64,000 bases of DNA from Polytrichum commune (lineage: Eukaryota > Streptophyta > Polytrichopsida > Polytrichales > Polytrichaceae), in contig OX485808.1 of the NCBI GenBank assembly GCA_950295325.1, positions 25,504,527-25,568,526 of the forward strand. Reading direction: 5' to 3'. The translations under genes and the position numbers were made by a program. A model generated the notes under the pieces. That model searched no databases. It was given only the letters and a program-made list of their open reading frames with translations, and was not told where the DNA came from. Position 1 is the stretch's first letter. Each line of letters opens with the position of its first letter. This document shows, one piece after another, positions 24,253 through 35,215 of this stretch.

Positions 24253-27200
24253 ATGGAGAAACTGAAGGCGATGATGAAATTACAGTGGCTCACAATTCAA
24301 GTTCTCGTTGTTGCCATATTTCTCGTGAAGGACACTCGCTCGCTGAAAACGTGTGAGTATCCGGCGGTCTACGGGTTCGGGGACTCACTCATCGACGTGG
24401 GCAACAGCATTGCGGCGCTCCCACACCAGTTTGCAGGCGCGGAGGTCGATCCCAACGGAGCCTACTGGCCGTTGCACGCCGCCGATCGATTGTCCGATGG
24501 CAAGCTCTTCGTCGACTTTGTTTGTAAGCTCAACAATCATTTCTATGTAAATGACCACCTAGATGAAGCATCTTGGGGAGTACATTAGGTACACTAGGTG
24601 GGATTCTTCTTGGCAAGGTCTTTAAGTTGAATCGTGGGTGATGAGAGAAGGCTTTTTTCTGAAGAAGATTATAATGAGGCAATGATGAGGTGTAGAGTAA
24701 TTAATCATGAGATTGCCACTTGGCTTTGACTAGTATTCATGCTGCATGACATGATCAAGGACCTTGATTCTTGGGTTTATCCTAAGAGAGATTGCTACTT
24801 GATTTTGATTGGTATACATGCTGCGTGACATAATCAAGGACCTCGATTCTTGGATTCATCCTCAAAGCTAGAGTAGAAACAGAACCTTCTACAACAGGCT
24901 TCAGATTGCTCTGTTGGATTGATGAATTTCTTCATTTCACAAAGAGGAGTGACATGGCAATGTGACTAGGACTTCGTTGATCTATACCATTTGTGTTCGA
25001 GTTAGGAAAGGCCAGTACTTTCAAATTAAGGCGTCACTATTGAAGGCTGCGCTATTAGTATATGAGGCTCAGAGAACACGACTTGCAAAAATGATGAATT
25101 TTGAAAATCTATCAAATCTACCGCAATGATAGATTTGTGAAATGTTTGTGAGTTGCACGTGGGATGTGTGCTATGGGACTCATATGTTATGCTAAGCAGT
25201 GAGGGGTCACTCTCTCAACACCCCCCCCCCCTTGGCACTTTTTGTCACTTCCAGGCAAACAATTGAAGTTTCTTAGAACTTATAGTTTTCTTAATAGTTG
25301 TGAGCTACTCCAAAATAGTGCTTGTGCTTTAAATGTTTTAGCTGCTCCAACCCACCTTCTCTATACATTTTAGAATGTATGCATAATTGTTTATATTGAA
25401 TTCTAGGATTTTGTCTTTTATGTAGTATTGATCACTCTTAGCTAGATGTGTGTGATTGAGTTAATTGAGCATGATTAGTGAGTATTTGTTGGGTATATTA
25501 TTGCAGCCTTCGGCGTGAGCTTAGGGCCTAGCTACCCTTTTCTAAGGAGCACCGCCACCAACCCGGTGTGGGGGACAAATTTTGCAGCTTCCGGTGCTAC
25601 GGCCCTGAAGCAAACAACCCGGTGGTCTCCGAACTCGGGATTCAACACGCCATTCTCACTCAACGTGCAGTTGCAATGGTTGTACCGCTACAAGAATCGA
25701 TTGGCGTATTATTACTCACAAACATGTAAAGTATCTACCCAATAATCATGATTTACTTGTATTCTTTATATAATTGTACTCCAAACTCCAAACTCCAAAT
25801 TGACCAAACATCGACCTTCATGTTCCAGCTTCCTACCAATGTTGGTCTAGTATACAGGGAAGTGCTTGGTTTCAGGAATCAACACTAATAATAATATGAA
25901 TGAACCTACATATGACACTCGAACATCACAATCAAAGGCTATATCACGTATTTATTGTGATTCAACTTGTTGCCTGGAGTAGTAGGTCGAATCACAACAA
26001 AAACCTATAATAAGTCCACTATGTTTAATGAACCTTGGGGAATTCTATAAGATAACTAGGATTTAAGTGTATTTGGATTCATGCATGACTTTTGGACAAT
26101 TCCGACCACCAATATGATTTGCACTAGATTGCACAACTACACAAATATGTGGTTGGAGAACATGGAATACAAACATTCCAAGTTGTGGTTATCGTGTTAT
26201 TGGTTTTGTTGTTGTCATGTGATGATTTCGTCCCCTCTAGTGCACATCCTTTATTATTTTTGGACAAATGGTTTGTCCGAATATATTTAATGTCAATTTT
26301 ACGCAATGTTTTAGGTGAAGTTTATTGTTGGCTTCTCTAACATATTGGCTTTGTGTGGCTTTGATTTCTTGATGGTTTTGTAGTACATCAAAGATTGGCT
26401 ATGTCCAATATTAATTGTTGTCTAAACTAATATTGGAGGGGGTGCTAACCACCCCTCAATCCATCAACTCTCCTACTCCACAGGGCTAACCAACCTTGGG
26501 GTGGTCGTTCATGCTCATGTGGCATCACTAGAGAGTTTCAAGGCCAAGGTATGGTAATAAAGTAGAGACAACCACTTTAACACTACAATATAAATTCAAC
26601 AAAGATAAAAATCATTATAACTTCCTCTCAAGTCCAAGACCTAAAACAATGACAAGTTGCAATTTAGAAGACCAACCCCACCATCAACCACAACCACAAG
26701 TATCCACATAAGACAAGTGTGAATGAAATAAACAGTAGTTGTGATTGATTGTGATGGTTAAACACAAGCACAACCAGCACCAGCTTTGTAGTGTAAATGA
26801 CCCCTGGGAGCAGCATGCCTCGTCACAACAAATACCGACAAGTCCATCATGTTTTTGTGAATACCCCTGGGAAATTCATGGGAAGTACTGCTTCAGGAGA
26901 AGAGGATCTTTGGTGTCTGTAACAGATTGCACTTTGTGTGGCATGTGGTTTGGTGTGTGTAGATGTTACACAGGCGCTGCCTTCGTATGATTCTCTCAAT
27001 GCATCCATATATGTAGTCCAAGCTGGATTCCAGGACTACTTTTTCCCACTCTACGACAAGAAGGCCACAGCCCAAAGTTTGTTGGACAAAGTGCAGTCAG
27101 TTGTGTCCGCGATCGCCGAACTGATTGATGTAAGTCTTTTCTCTGTCTGGACACTCTTCCCGAATGACTTACATCTGTTACACTATACACCTGGTTTCAT

Positions 27201-29171
27201 GTGGCATTCGAATTGGTGTGCCTTGTTCATGAGAGTGTCAAGAGTGACTTGTCACGGAGCATCAAGTGTCATGTGACACTCTCTCCATGTGACATCCTCT
27301 CTAGTTATCACCCCATGATTTTTAGAAAACTAATGTGGGTCAATGATGAATAGAGTGGGTCACACTAAATCACATGTTTAGTGGATCATAATTTAATTAT
27401 GATTATGTAATACATTCAACATTACACATAAATTGAGCTCGCCTTATGAGTTTTCGAAATCTTCAAATTAAGAAATTCTATGGACAATCATGAATTAACA
27501 AGCCCTTAGCCAATGCAAAATCTAGTTGTTCCTTTGAATAAGTTTAGTATGGATCTGTTGATCAAAGTTCTTGTAAAATCAAGCTTTGTCACCAAATTGC
27601 CGAAATGAAATCTAAATGAGCTCTTCTAGAGTTTCATGCCTCTTTCAAGGACTTCATGGTTACCTTAATTATAGCCAAACTCAACTGGTCGTTGAAGTCG
27701 CCCTTCAAAACTTCAAGCCACGACCAAGGCAGTAATAAACTATTGTGTGCAACATCACTAAATGTATTTTTATCCTTACATTTTTTTTAAAACACCAAGA
27801 ATCATTTGAATAGAGTTCTGCAACCAAGCCATTCAAATACTTAAAACAACACTAATTAAACTGGAGACAACAACCACAATAGCATTAATTTCAAACACCT
27901 AATGTTTGATTAATTTATTGTGTGTAGGGACTAGTCGCATTTGGGGCCACGGAAATTCTGACGGTGAACCTAATACCGCTAGGTTGCACTCCTGCTCTTC
28001 TCACCTTGTATCCCGGGACACCTGATAAATACAACCAGTATGGTTGTTTGCAAGCATTGAACGACATTAGCACCAAGCACAACAAGGTGTTGGGAGAAAA
28101 GATAGTCACCTTGCGGTCCAAGTACCCGGCCATTAAGCTTTACTTTGCAGACATGCATGCTGTCTACATCGACATCTTGAAGAGCCCAAAGACATATAGT
28201 AAGAATTATGTTTCTAATCACCACCTCTATTTCTAAGTAATGAAAATAATGTAGTGTTATTTCACAAAGTGGAGCAACAAGCTTGGAAAGAGGAATCCGT
28301 TGATACCATTTGTGTCTGAATAACTCAAAAAAAGGTATACATTTTCAAATGTTATTTTTACTAAGAACTAAGTACTTAAAAGCAATTTTCTAGAGCAAAG
28401 CTCACAATCCAAACACCATACTAAAGTATCTATTTTCATCTCTAAGAAATCTAATTAAAACTTCTTCAATTTTTAATATTAAATTTTTATACAATTACCA
28501 AAGCAACTCCATACTTGTAAACCTTCAAAATATTTTAGCAAATCCAAACCAAGTTGTAAGTAAACACATTGACCCCTACAAATGCTATAAATAGTTGGGG
28601 TAAAAAAAGAAATATCCTCAATTCATGTCATTCTCTTACTATGGGAATGGCATGGTCTTACTAGTTAAAGTCTTCAACTAGATGGTTATTAAACTTTATC
28701 TATGTGGGTTTATTAACTACTATCGTAATGGATCATAGAAGCATGTAGTGGAAGAGAAATAGTGGCATTGCAGAAAATTATCAATGAAACAAAATAACAT
28801 GTATTCAGCTTGAAGTACTTAATTTGGATTTCTAGTTATTTAATTTTGAAACCAATCAAATGCTTACATTTTGAGGGTAATTTGGTAACATTTCAGATGT
28901 TACCGAGCCGTTGAAGGCATGCTGTGGAGCTGGAGGTCAATATAACTTCAACAAGCAAGTGACATGTACAGGACTTGGCACAGTTGGGGGTCTCCTTGTG
29001 AATTTAACAGCACCCTGCACAACACCTCTTGCGCATTTGAGCTGGGATGGCATTCACACCTCACATAAATTTAACAGAGTGGCAGCTGCCGATTTCTTTT
29101 CCGGCAAGCATATTACTCCCACCAGCTTCGGGTGCGCAGCAAACACAAGCCGTTGGGACACACAAGCTTGA
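24253..29171 (+). CDS. GDSL esterase/lipase, 5 exons (copy 2)
   Basis: Plant GDSL/SGNH hydrolase, paralogue of 1436-4761. Exons: 24253-24523, 25507-25725, 26963-27129, 27928-28198, 28897-29171, with GT-AG introns and phases 1,1,0,1. Exons 3 (167 bp) and 4 (271 bp) match the paralogue's lengths exactly. The spliced protein is 400 aa. The ATG at 24253 starts a signal-peptide-like segment (hydrophobic residues 13-25). Block I is FGDSLIDVGN (Ser45), block II is WGTNFAASGATA, block III is AGFQDYFF with Gln for the usual Asn, exon 4 has NLIPLGCTPALL, and block V WDGIH carries the Asp-His pair. It is probably secreted; the substrate is unknown. The exon 3 acceptor is GTGTGTAG at 26962, chosen because it keeps frame. 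A decayed copy of the 3' end follows at 29535. Orientation is head-to-head with copy 1, ATGs about 19.5 kb apart. Confidence 0.93.
24709..24866 (+). repeat. 79-bp tandem duplication in GDSL copy 2 intron 1
   Basis: Two adjacent units begin GAGATTGCCACTTGG and GAGATTGCTACTTGA and both contain CATGCTGCRTGACATRATCA. The copies are about 85-90 percent alike by eye. Confidence 0.8.
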
Positions 29172-29534
29172 GAAATTGTTAGGGTTAACAAAATCACCTA
29201 ATTGGCCTCAATTTAGTACTCATGAGCAATTAATCCTCTCATTTGTTTGGGCAGACCCTGAAGCAACATCAAATTATTTTACTATCGTCAACAATGTCGC
29301 ACCTGAAATCTTTAGAGAGTCATCTGAGACCTCATAACATGTACATTTCAGATGTGTTCCTTTCATTTTGTCTATTTGTTGAGAGCCAAGTAGTATGGGA
29401 ACTTGCTACTCAGTTAAATACTTTGCAAACTTATAGGGACTCGGGAGGCAAATAATAAACAAGGTTTTCAAGCACGTGAGGTTCTGCCTGATGGATTGGT
29501 TGATGTTTTTTAAATGCATTTTGCGTCCTTCAAC

Positions 29535-29835
29535 CAGATACCAATTTCCTTGCCGGCAGACTTGTTACTCCCTCTAGCTGCAGCTGCTCAGCAAACACAA
29601 GCCATTGGGACACTCAAGCTTGATAAGTTTTTAGGCTTTAGCTTAATTACCTAATTATTCTCAATTCAATCATAATGGATAATTCCCTCATTTTGGGCAG
29701 ATCCTGAAGCAACACCAATTGTTTTATAAGCAAGAGTTTTGCAACTGAAATCTTCAGGGAGTTAAACAAGATTATATAATGTGTACATTTCAATTGTCTT
29801 CCTTCATTTTGGATGATTGTTGGAAATGGAGTAGC
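29535..29835 (+). pseudogene. Duplicated 3' end of GDSL copy 2
   Basis: About 300 bp repeat the end of exon 5 and the 3' flank of the gene just upstream (29081-29380). Shared landmarks in order are TTGCCGGCA/TTCCGGCAAG, CAGCAAACACAAGCC, TTGGGACAC, CAAGCTTGA, GGGCAGA(C/T)CCTGAAGCAAC, CTGAAATCTT and TGTACATTTCA. It lacks the rest of the gene, and the frame is altered, so it is a non-coding fragment on the same strand. Confidence 0.85.
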
Positions 29836-29884
29836 ATCACTTGGCTACATAAGGTACAGGTCTGTTATTAGGATACTTTTCTCT

Positions 29885-30030
29885 TTGCACCCACTTCTCC
29901 TAGATATGAAACACATAATTTATGCGAGATATTTAGCAAATCCAACTTGTGCCCGTAGCCATTTGCCCTCATAATTTCATACACATATCTAATTCATTAT
30001 GAAGGTGAAGATTCTCATGCTCATTAGGTG
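29885..30030 (-). repeat. Dispersed repeat R1 copy
   Basis: Reverse-complement copy: CACCCACTTCTCCTAGATAT, TTAGCAAATCCAACTTG, CTCATAATTTCATACACAT, GAAGGTGAAGATTCTCATGC. Confidence 0.7.
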
Positions 30031-30169
30031 GTCAAATAAGTCTTTCCCATCATGTTGACTATTGAACCTAAATTGGTTAGCATATTATGAGCAGTAATCC
30101 AATGTTAAGATATGTCTTATTGAGAAAGAAATTTCTTCAACATGTCATCCAAGTCTGGAGTGTCTGTGT

Positions 30170-30445
30170 GCTATGAAGCATTCCACAGTACTTAGAATTA
30201 CATAAAAGGAAGCATCAGTCTAAAGTTTCTGACTGCAGGAAATAGCAAGATCTGGTATGTTCCATAAAATCTAACTTGGGTTGAAAATAAGTGACTCTAC
30301 AGACCCAAGGTATTTGCACTCTCCTGGACTACGGTATGTAACAGCAGAGCAGTGTCAGCAACAAGTGATCTAATCCCTGCCTTGCAAGAAATGAGATTAC
30401 CACTTGCCATGTTTCTGTTCCTCCTGCTAGTATGCTTACCTGCTT
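30170..30445 (+). pseudogene. Amidase-gene fragment, inverted copy A
   Basis: Aligns with the reverse complement of 32570-32835 over about 260 bp: ACAGTACTTAGAA, AGCATCAGTCTAAAGTTT, ACTGCAGGAAATAGCAAGAT, CTCTACAGACCC, TCTCCTGGACT, CTAATCCCTGCCTTGCAAG, GTTCCTCCTGCT. It ends before the GGSSSGS segment preserved in copy B and so has lost the catalytic part. It does not maintain a frame. Confidence 0.75.
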
Positions 30446-31172
30446 CCCCAGCTCCACAAATCGAAATCATGCAATCCACGCAACACAAGGAACAAAAAAA
30501 AGTGGAAGGTACTTGAAACAATAGATCTTTGGATTAGAAGAAACCTGTTATAATGTATACTAACTTTGCAGAAAGACTTCTGGGTGCTTTCACAACTTAA
30601 ACACAATAGATGGCACATCATTCTGTCAGGCCATGACTACCATCATCATATTCCAACAAAAATGAAAATATTGCCACCATGGCTAGACGCTATTGACATG
30701 AACAGAAGCATACCTGGCAACCACTAGACATTTAAACCAACAAGCTCAGCAGGACAAAAGCCTTCTCCGGTATAATTCAAAATCATCTCCTTGTGCTTTT
30801 AGTTCTGGAGGTGGCCCTGGCATTATAGGGATCACCAGAACAAACATGCAGGCCATCTGAGAAGCGCAAGGAGCCAATCTTTGCCCTTTTGGTAAAAGAA
30901 GATAGAATTCTCCAGTCGGTGATTTTGCAGTCACCCTCTAAAGTCAAAGAAAGTGATTGAGCTGAGCCAGGTTAGATTTGGATGTACCTCCAGAAGGTCA
31001 TTGATAGCTTGTCAGGTCTCTTTCTTGACAGAAAAAGCCAATGTCTTTAAAAGTGAGGTTGTTCTCATTACCATTTCCACAAGAGAGGGGACACCCATCC
31101 CTAGGTTGGGCTTCTCAGAGGTGACCTAGTCTTCATAGTTCATCCTGAAGACCCATCTCCATCTCCATATGC

Positions 31173-31207
31173 AACCCTAAACCTTAAACCCTAAACCTAA
31201 ACCTAGG
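31173..31207. repeat. Interstitial telomere-like repeat, C-rich strand
   Basis: Imperfect CCCTAAA units (ACCCTAAACCTTAAACCCTA and further variants). Plant-type telomere sequence inside the chromosome, or chance expansion. Confidence 0.6.
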
Positions 31208-31756
31208 GACTGATGTTGCCTCTCGTGTGAAAAAGGCAATGAGGACAACCTCACTTTCATATCTCAGTCAAGAAATGCTATGTCATTTCTTTTGATGCAC
31301 GCCTTTCCCACACAATTTAGTAGAAATCCAACACAGAAGTTGAGTTGCAGAAGATTGCTCACTACATCCAGTACTATTCAAGGCTTAACAAATTTCAAAA
31401 TACCAAACATACTTACCTTAATATATATGTCAACACATCATCAAGGAGAACTCCCAGGGGCCCATGCCTGTTTCCTCCATCAACTCTTCAAACTCCTCCA
31501 GAGAGAACACATTGGACACTAAATACTCCCCAAGATCCACATGTCCTAACACTCTTATCTGCCACAAATTTGATCTCATAGTATTACTTGTTGTAATCGA
31601 GGACCGTTTGAGTTCTACAAAATTGAAGTGATGCCTATTTTCCATAGACTAGGTGCTAAAGAAAAACAACTAGGAAAAACTTACCTCCACAAATGCTTGT
31701 GATGGAATTGGTGGCAATGCCAAGTCTCTTGTCGTTCAGGGTTTAGGGTGTAAGAT

Positions 31757-31849
31757 GATTGCTTCAAGATGTTTTGAGGAAGTTTGAAGGAGTTTGAAGA
31801 GTTGTAGGGTTTAGGGTTTAGGGTTTAGGGTTGACATCTTGAAGCAATC
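31757..31849. repeat. Hairpin enclosing four TTTAGGG units
   Basis: The perfect 16-bp arms GATTGCTTCAAGATGT (31757-31772) and ACATCTTGAAGCAATC (31834-31849) flank a run of four TAGGGTT units at 31805-31832. A further GGGTTTAGGG lies just outside at 31739. Confidence 0.75.
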
Positions 31850-32509
31850 GTCAACAATCAGAAAACGCTGCGGTTGCCTTTGTTCAAGGGTTTGCCAACA
31901 ATCGAGCAGGACATGGCCCACTTTGCAAAGCACTGATAGACTACTTGCAAACCATTCTGCTCAACAAGTGGCCCATAAAATTAGGTACATCAAAATTCCT
32001 ATGACAACTAATGGGGGAAACTTTGGGAAAAGAGTTGATCCAGAGTGATCCAGAGAGATCCAGAGATTGATACAATGCAAACCTAAATCATGTCAACGTC
32101 AATAGCTTCGCCAACACCAACGTCAGCTCTTTCCAAGTATTAGACAGAATTGTCCAACCCATCTTGTTCCCTTCAAAAAAACTGCAAATTTGCAAAAATA
32201 TAAGATCTTTTATACCCTAACCATGTTGAAACGCCGTAGTGGGTTGATGTCAAAATCCTGTATTTTGAGTTAAATACTGGATGGCGAAATGATGAAACAG
32301 GTTTTAGTTACCCTACCACCAGTATCACTGCCTGCTGCATTCTAGTACAGCTAGTCAATTTTTTCTTGAAGAGGGAGCACTTCCATACAAACCTCTATTC
32401 ATCGCAATTTTGTCACAAACATGAGACAGCTTCAAATGATTCTAATTAACATACACCAACTGCAATATTACTGTCAAAAGAGGGTTATTATGCAGTTATC
32501 AAGAGCTCT

Positions 32510-32835
32510 CACCAAGAGAATGGCCACCAAGTTTGCAGCAACGGCAACTCGTGACCCACTGGATGACCCGCCAGCAGGAGGAACATAAACAGGGCCAGTG
32601 GCAATCTCGTTCCTTGCAAGGCAGGGATTAGGTGACTTCTCGTTGGATACTGCTGTGCTGTTACATACCACAGTCCAGGAGAATGCAAAGACCTAATTGG
32701 GTCTGTAGAGTCGCTTATCTTTAACCTACTAGAGTTCATGGAACATACCTAGATCTTGCTATTTCCTGCAGTCCTAAACTTTAGACTGATGCTTTACTGT
32801 ATGCAACTTCTAAGTACTGTGGAATGCCCTCCTAG
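32510..32835 (-). pseudogene. Amidase-signature gene fragment, copy B
   Basis: The minus-strand frame contains PPAGGSSSGSRVAVAANLVA, which resembles the amidase signature (GGSSSGS, including the nucleophile Ser) of plant amidases of the At4g34880 type. The exon ends with a plausible donor (TTG then GTGAGA, about 32512). Only about 60 codons of similarity remain. Upstream sequence is shared, inverted, with 30170-30445, and no further amidase exons were found. It is called a pseudogene fragment, perhaps carried by a mobile element. Confidence 0.7.
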
Positions 32836-34060
32836 CATGATAAAGACACTTCGGAGACTTATCCTCTATGTATGTAACTTTTTGGCTGTATGGAAGTAAC
32901 TTATATTCGAAAGCAATCAAGCTCTGATATACGTAGGATGTTGCTGATTGGTATCTAATGAATGGTGCGGGGTCCTTCCAAGGCTGTGGACGAATCATTG
33001 ACATAACTTAACCACCAGCCACAACTCCTTGAATTAACAACAAAGCAGGGTAAATGTTTAACATAAGAACTTCGTTAAGACATCAAGGTTTTCCCTTTTG
33101 AAATTATCAACTCCTAAGCTACTACTTCTGGTACTACCTAGTCATTTTCTGGAGACGCCCATCTGCAATTGCGTTCTGCAATGCTGCCAAGCTTTGGCCC
33201 TTGACACGTCTTAAAGTCACATGTCATCATAGGGTCAAGGTTTTAGATGTGGATGTTCAGGAATAGGGTTTAGAGCATGTTCACATGTTATCAATATGGG
33301 GTCCATAATGGGATAACGTCCAGTTTAGTCTGGGAGCTAGACCCATGCATCAGGCCCAACCACTATTGTAACATTGGCAATCCGGAAAGCTCTCATGGGC
33401 CAGAAGAGCTTGGGTCTATTGTAGCACAGCTTTCAACACCTCTATAAGAGAATTAATTATCAATTACCTCACATCTTTTTACCAAAAATAATCTTAGCTT
33501 CAATTATTTATATGTAAAGTCTTTGTGTATTGTAAGATACTAGTTTTGATCATGGGACCCACAGTTTATGAAGCTCGTATAGAGTGAACGTGTGGGACAT
33601 ATAATGAAACTACTCCCCTCTAAAATATGACCCGATTTAACCCCTTTGTGTTTTGGTTTCGTATACAACAAGTGAATATGCCCTTAGGGTTTAGGCTCTT
33701 GGTTCTTCATGTTAATCTACCTATTGTGAAGTGGGGACACTAGGACTAGCAAGCTTTTTTACTTACCATATTGTTTTTTTGTGACAAGCATATCGTTTGA
33801 GGAGGTTTATCAAATTAAAATGGTGCATGGATGTGTATCACATTGCATTACTCATTTGTTTGGTCAAACTCATTTGAGCCCAAGAATATGAAGAGTTTGT
33901 TCCCGTATAATTCAAACATATTATTGATTAAATTTAGAATCTAGTTCACATTTGTAACTACCAACAAAATATTGCCATCAATTGTTCTTTCATCTCAATG
34001 TGAATATGTAAGACATGTTTTGGCACATTAGGGGGGGGGGCATGTCATAGATTAAAAAAT
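32836..34060. other. Intergenic, nothing recognised
   Basis: No supported coding frame or repeat. A GGGTTTAGAG-like stretch near 33265 is not extended enough to be a telomere repeat. Confidence 0.45.
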
Positions 34061-34970
34061 TTGGCCAACCTTGGGATTGACCGGGGGATGGGTTGGTCAC
34101 CACATTCAACATCATTACCCTACCCCAAATACAAAATCACACCACCATACGTATACTCACCCTTAAAGAAATCCAAACCAAATGCCACACTTACTCGAGA
34201 ACAATTTTTTTTAAATGCCCTCCTACAAGCCGCCATTGTTTTGTTATCAAACATCCAACTCACATCACCCACTGCACAAGGGACCCCCCCCCCCAATCCG
34301 CCCAACTCCAAACCCCCTCCCGACCCCCTCCTGCTTTCACTACTAAACACAATTTGCTCCTCATCACAAAATACACCAAGGCATGATAAACAAACGAATT
34401 GCCAAAACTCAACAATCATGCAATAGATGTCTTGTACACGCCAACCTAGACATCCCACACCTCAATTTACAATCCAAGAGTGTAATCCTAAAAACGACAT
34501 CATAGCACCATCACCAACAATACAAATTTACTCTCCCCTTGCCCAAATACATGACCAGGAAGGCAACTTTCAACTCGTTGTCACTGTATAGCGACGAACA
34601 TGGTTTTGGGAAAGATACTAAATATACTCCTCCAAATCTAATTAAACATTCTCACCCCCCCCCCCTGTCCAATATTTTGGCAACAAAAATAATTCTCCTA
34701 ATTAACCGTTACACACGTCCATTACCATGTTGTAAACTACCTACCATCCCCCTTCTCCACAATCACTGCACATTCTCATTGAATATATTAGATAACCTCA
34801 TACAAACCCTTCAACTTACCCACTCAAATTTCTCTAGTCTATTCACGTGCCCTACAAACTCCACAAACGTCTCATTCACACGCTCAGATGGGGAAGGTGA
34901 TGGAAACATCATTTGCTCCATAATGTATAGTGGACCGCTACAAATTAATATTGCACCTCACTTACCTTGA
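34061..34970 (+). repeat. C-rich dispersed repeat R4, coding-like, copy 2
   Basis: Homologous to 22110-22290 over at least 170 bp. Strongly C/A-rich on the plus strand, with open stretches of 121 codons (34061) and 143 codons (34539) broken by stops and by C-runs at 34286 and about 34657. The paired peptides LALIHDYKGNFQ and LAQIHDQEGNFQ in the two copies argue that the plus strand once coded for protein. I do not recognise the family. Confidence 0.5.
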
Positions 34971-35065
34971 TACCCAAACATTCTCCAAGCATAATTATAA
35001 GCACTATTACTAGTAGTAATAAGACTCCAAAAGACTCACCACTAATACAGACATATTTACAAGGC

Positions 35066-35215
35066 ACCACGGGCCTTGGCTTGGTGGTTAGGGCTCATGG
35101 CCCCCAATGAGGAGGTTGTGGGTTCTATTCCCCATGTCGGCGTGGTGCTCACCACCTTAGTCCACCCAACCATCACTTCCCCCAACCTCCATACAATATG
35201 ACAGATCAAGTCACA
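35066..35215 (+). mobile_element. tRNA-derived SINE
   Basis: GGGCCTTGGCTTGGTGGTTA (A-box-like, from 35071) and GTGGGTTCTATTCCC (B-box, about 35118-35132), 35 nt apart, as in tRNA-derived SINE heads. The body runs to about 35215. No poly(A) or clear target duplication was found. Confidence 0.7.

Noticed and set aside
26960-26972. Alternative acceptor TTACACAG for exon 3 of GDSL copy 2
   Set aside because: It shifts the frame to an early stop, while the upstream TGTGTAG keeps frame and matches the paralogue's exon length.
26738-26990. Short frame overlapping exon 3 region of GDSL copy 2
   Set aside because: Intron sequence read in another frame; the supported exon starts at 26963.
34539-34970. 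143-codon open frame, plus strand
   Set aside because: Part of the C-rich decayed repeat R4, crosses a C-homopolymer and has no domain. Described as repeat, not gene.
35066-35135. True tRNA gene
   Set aside because: A-box and B-box are present, but the acceptor and anticodon stems do not pair convincingly, and the sequence continues into a SINE body.
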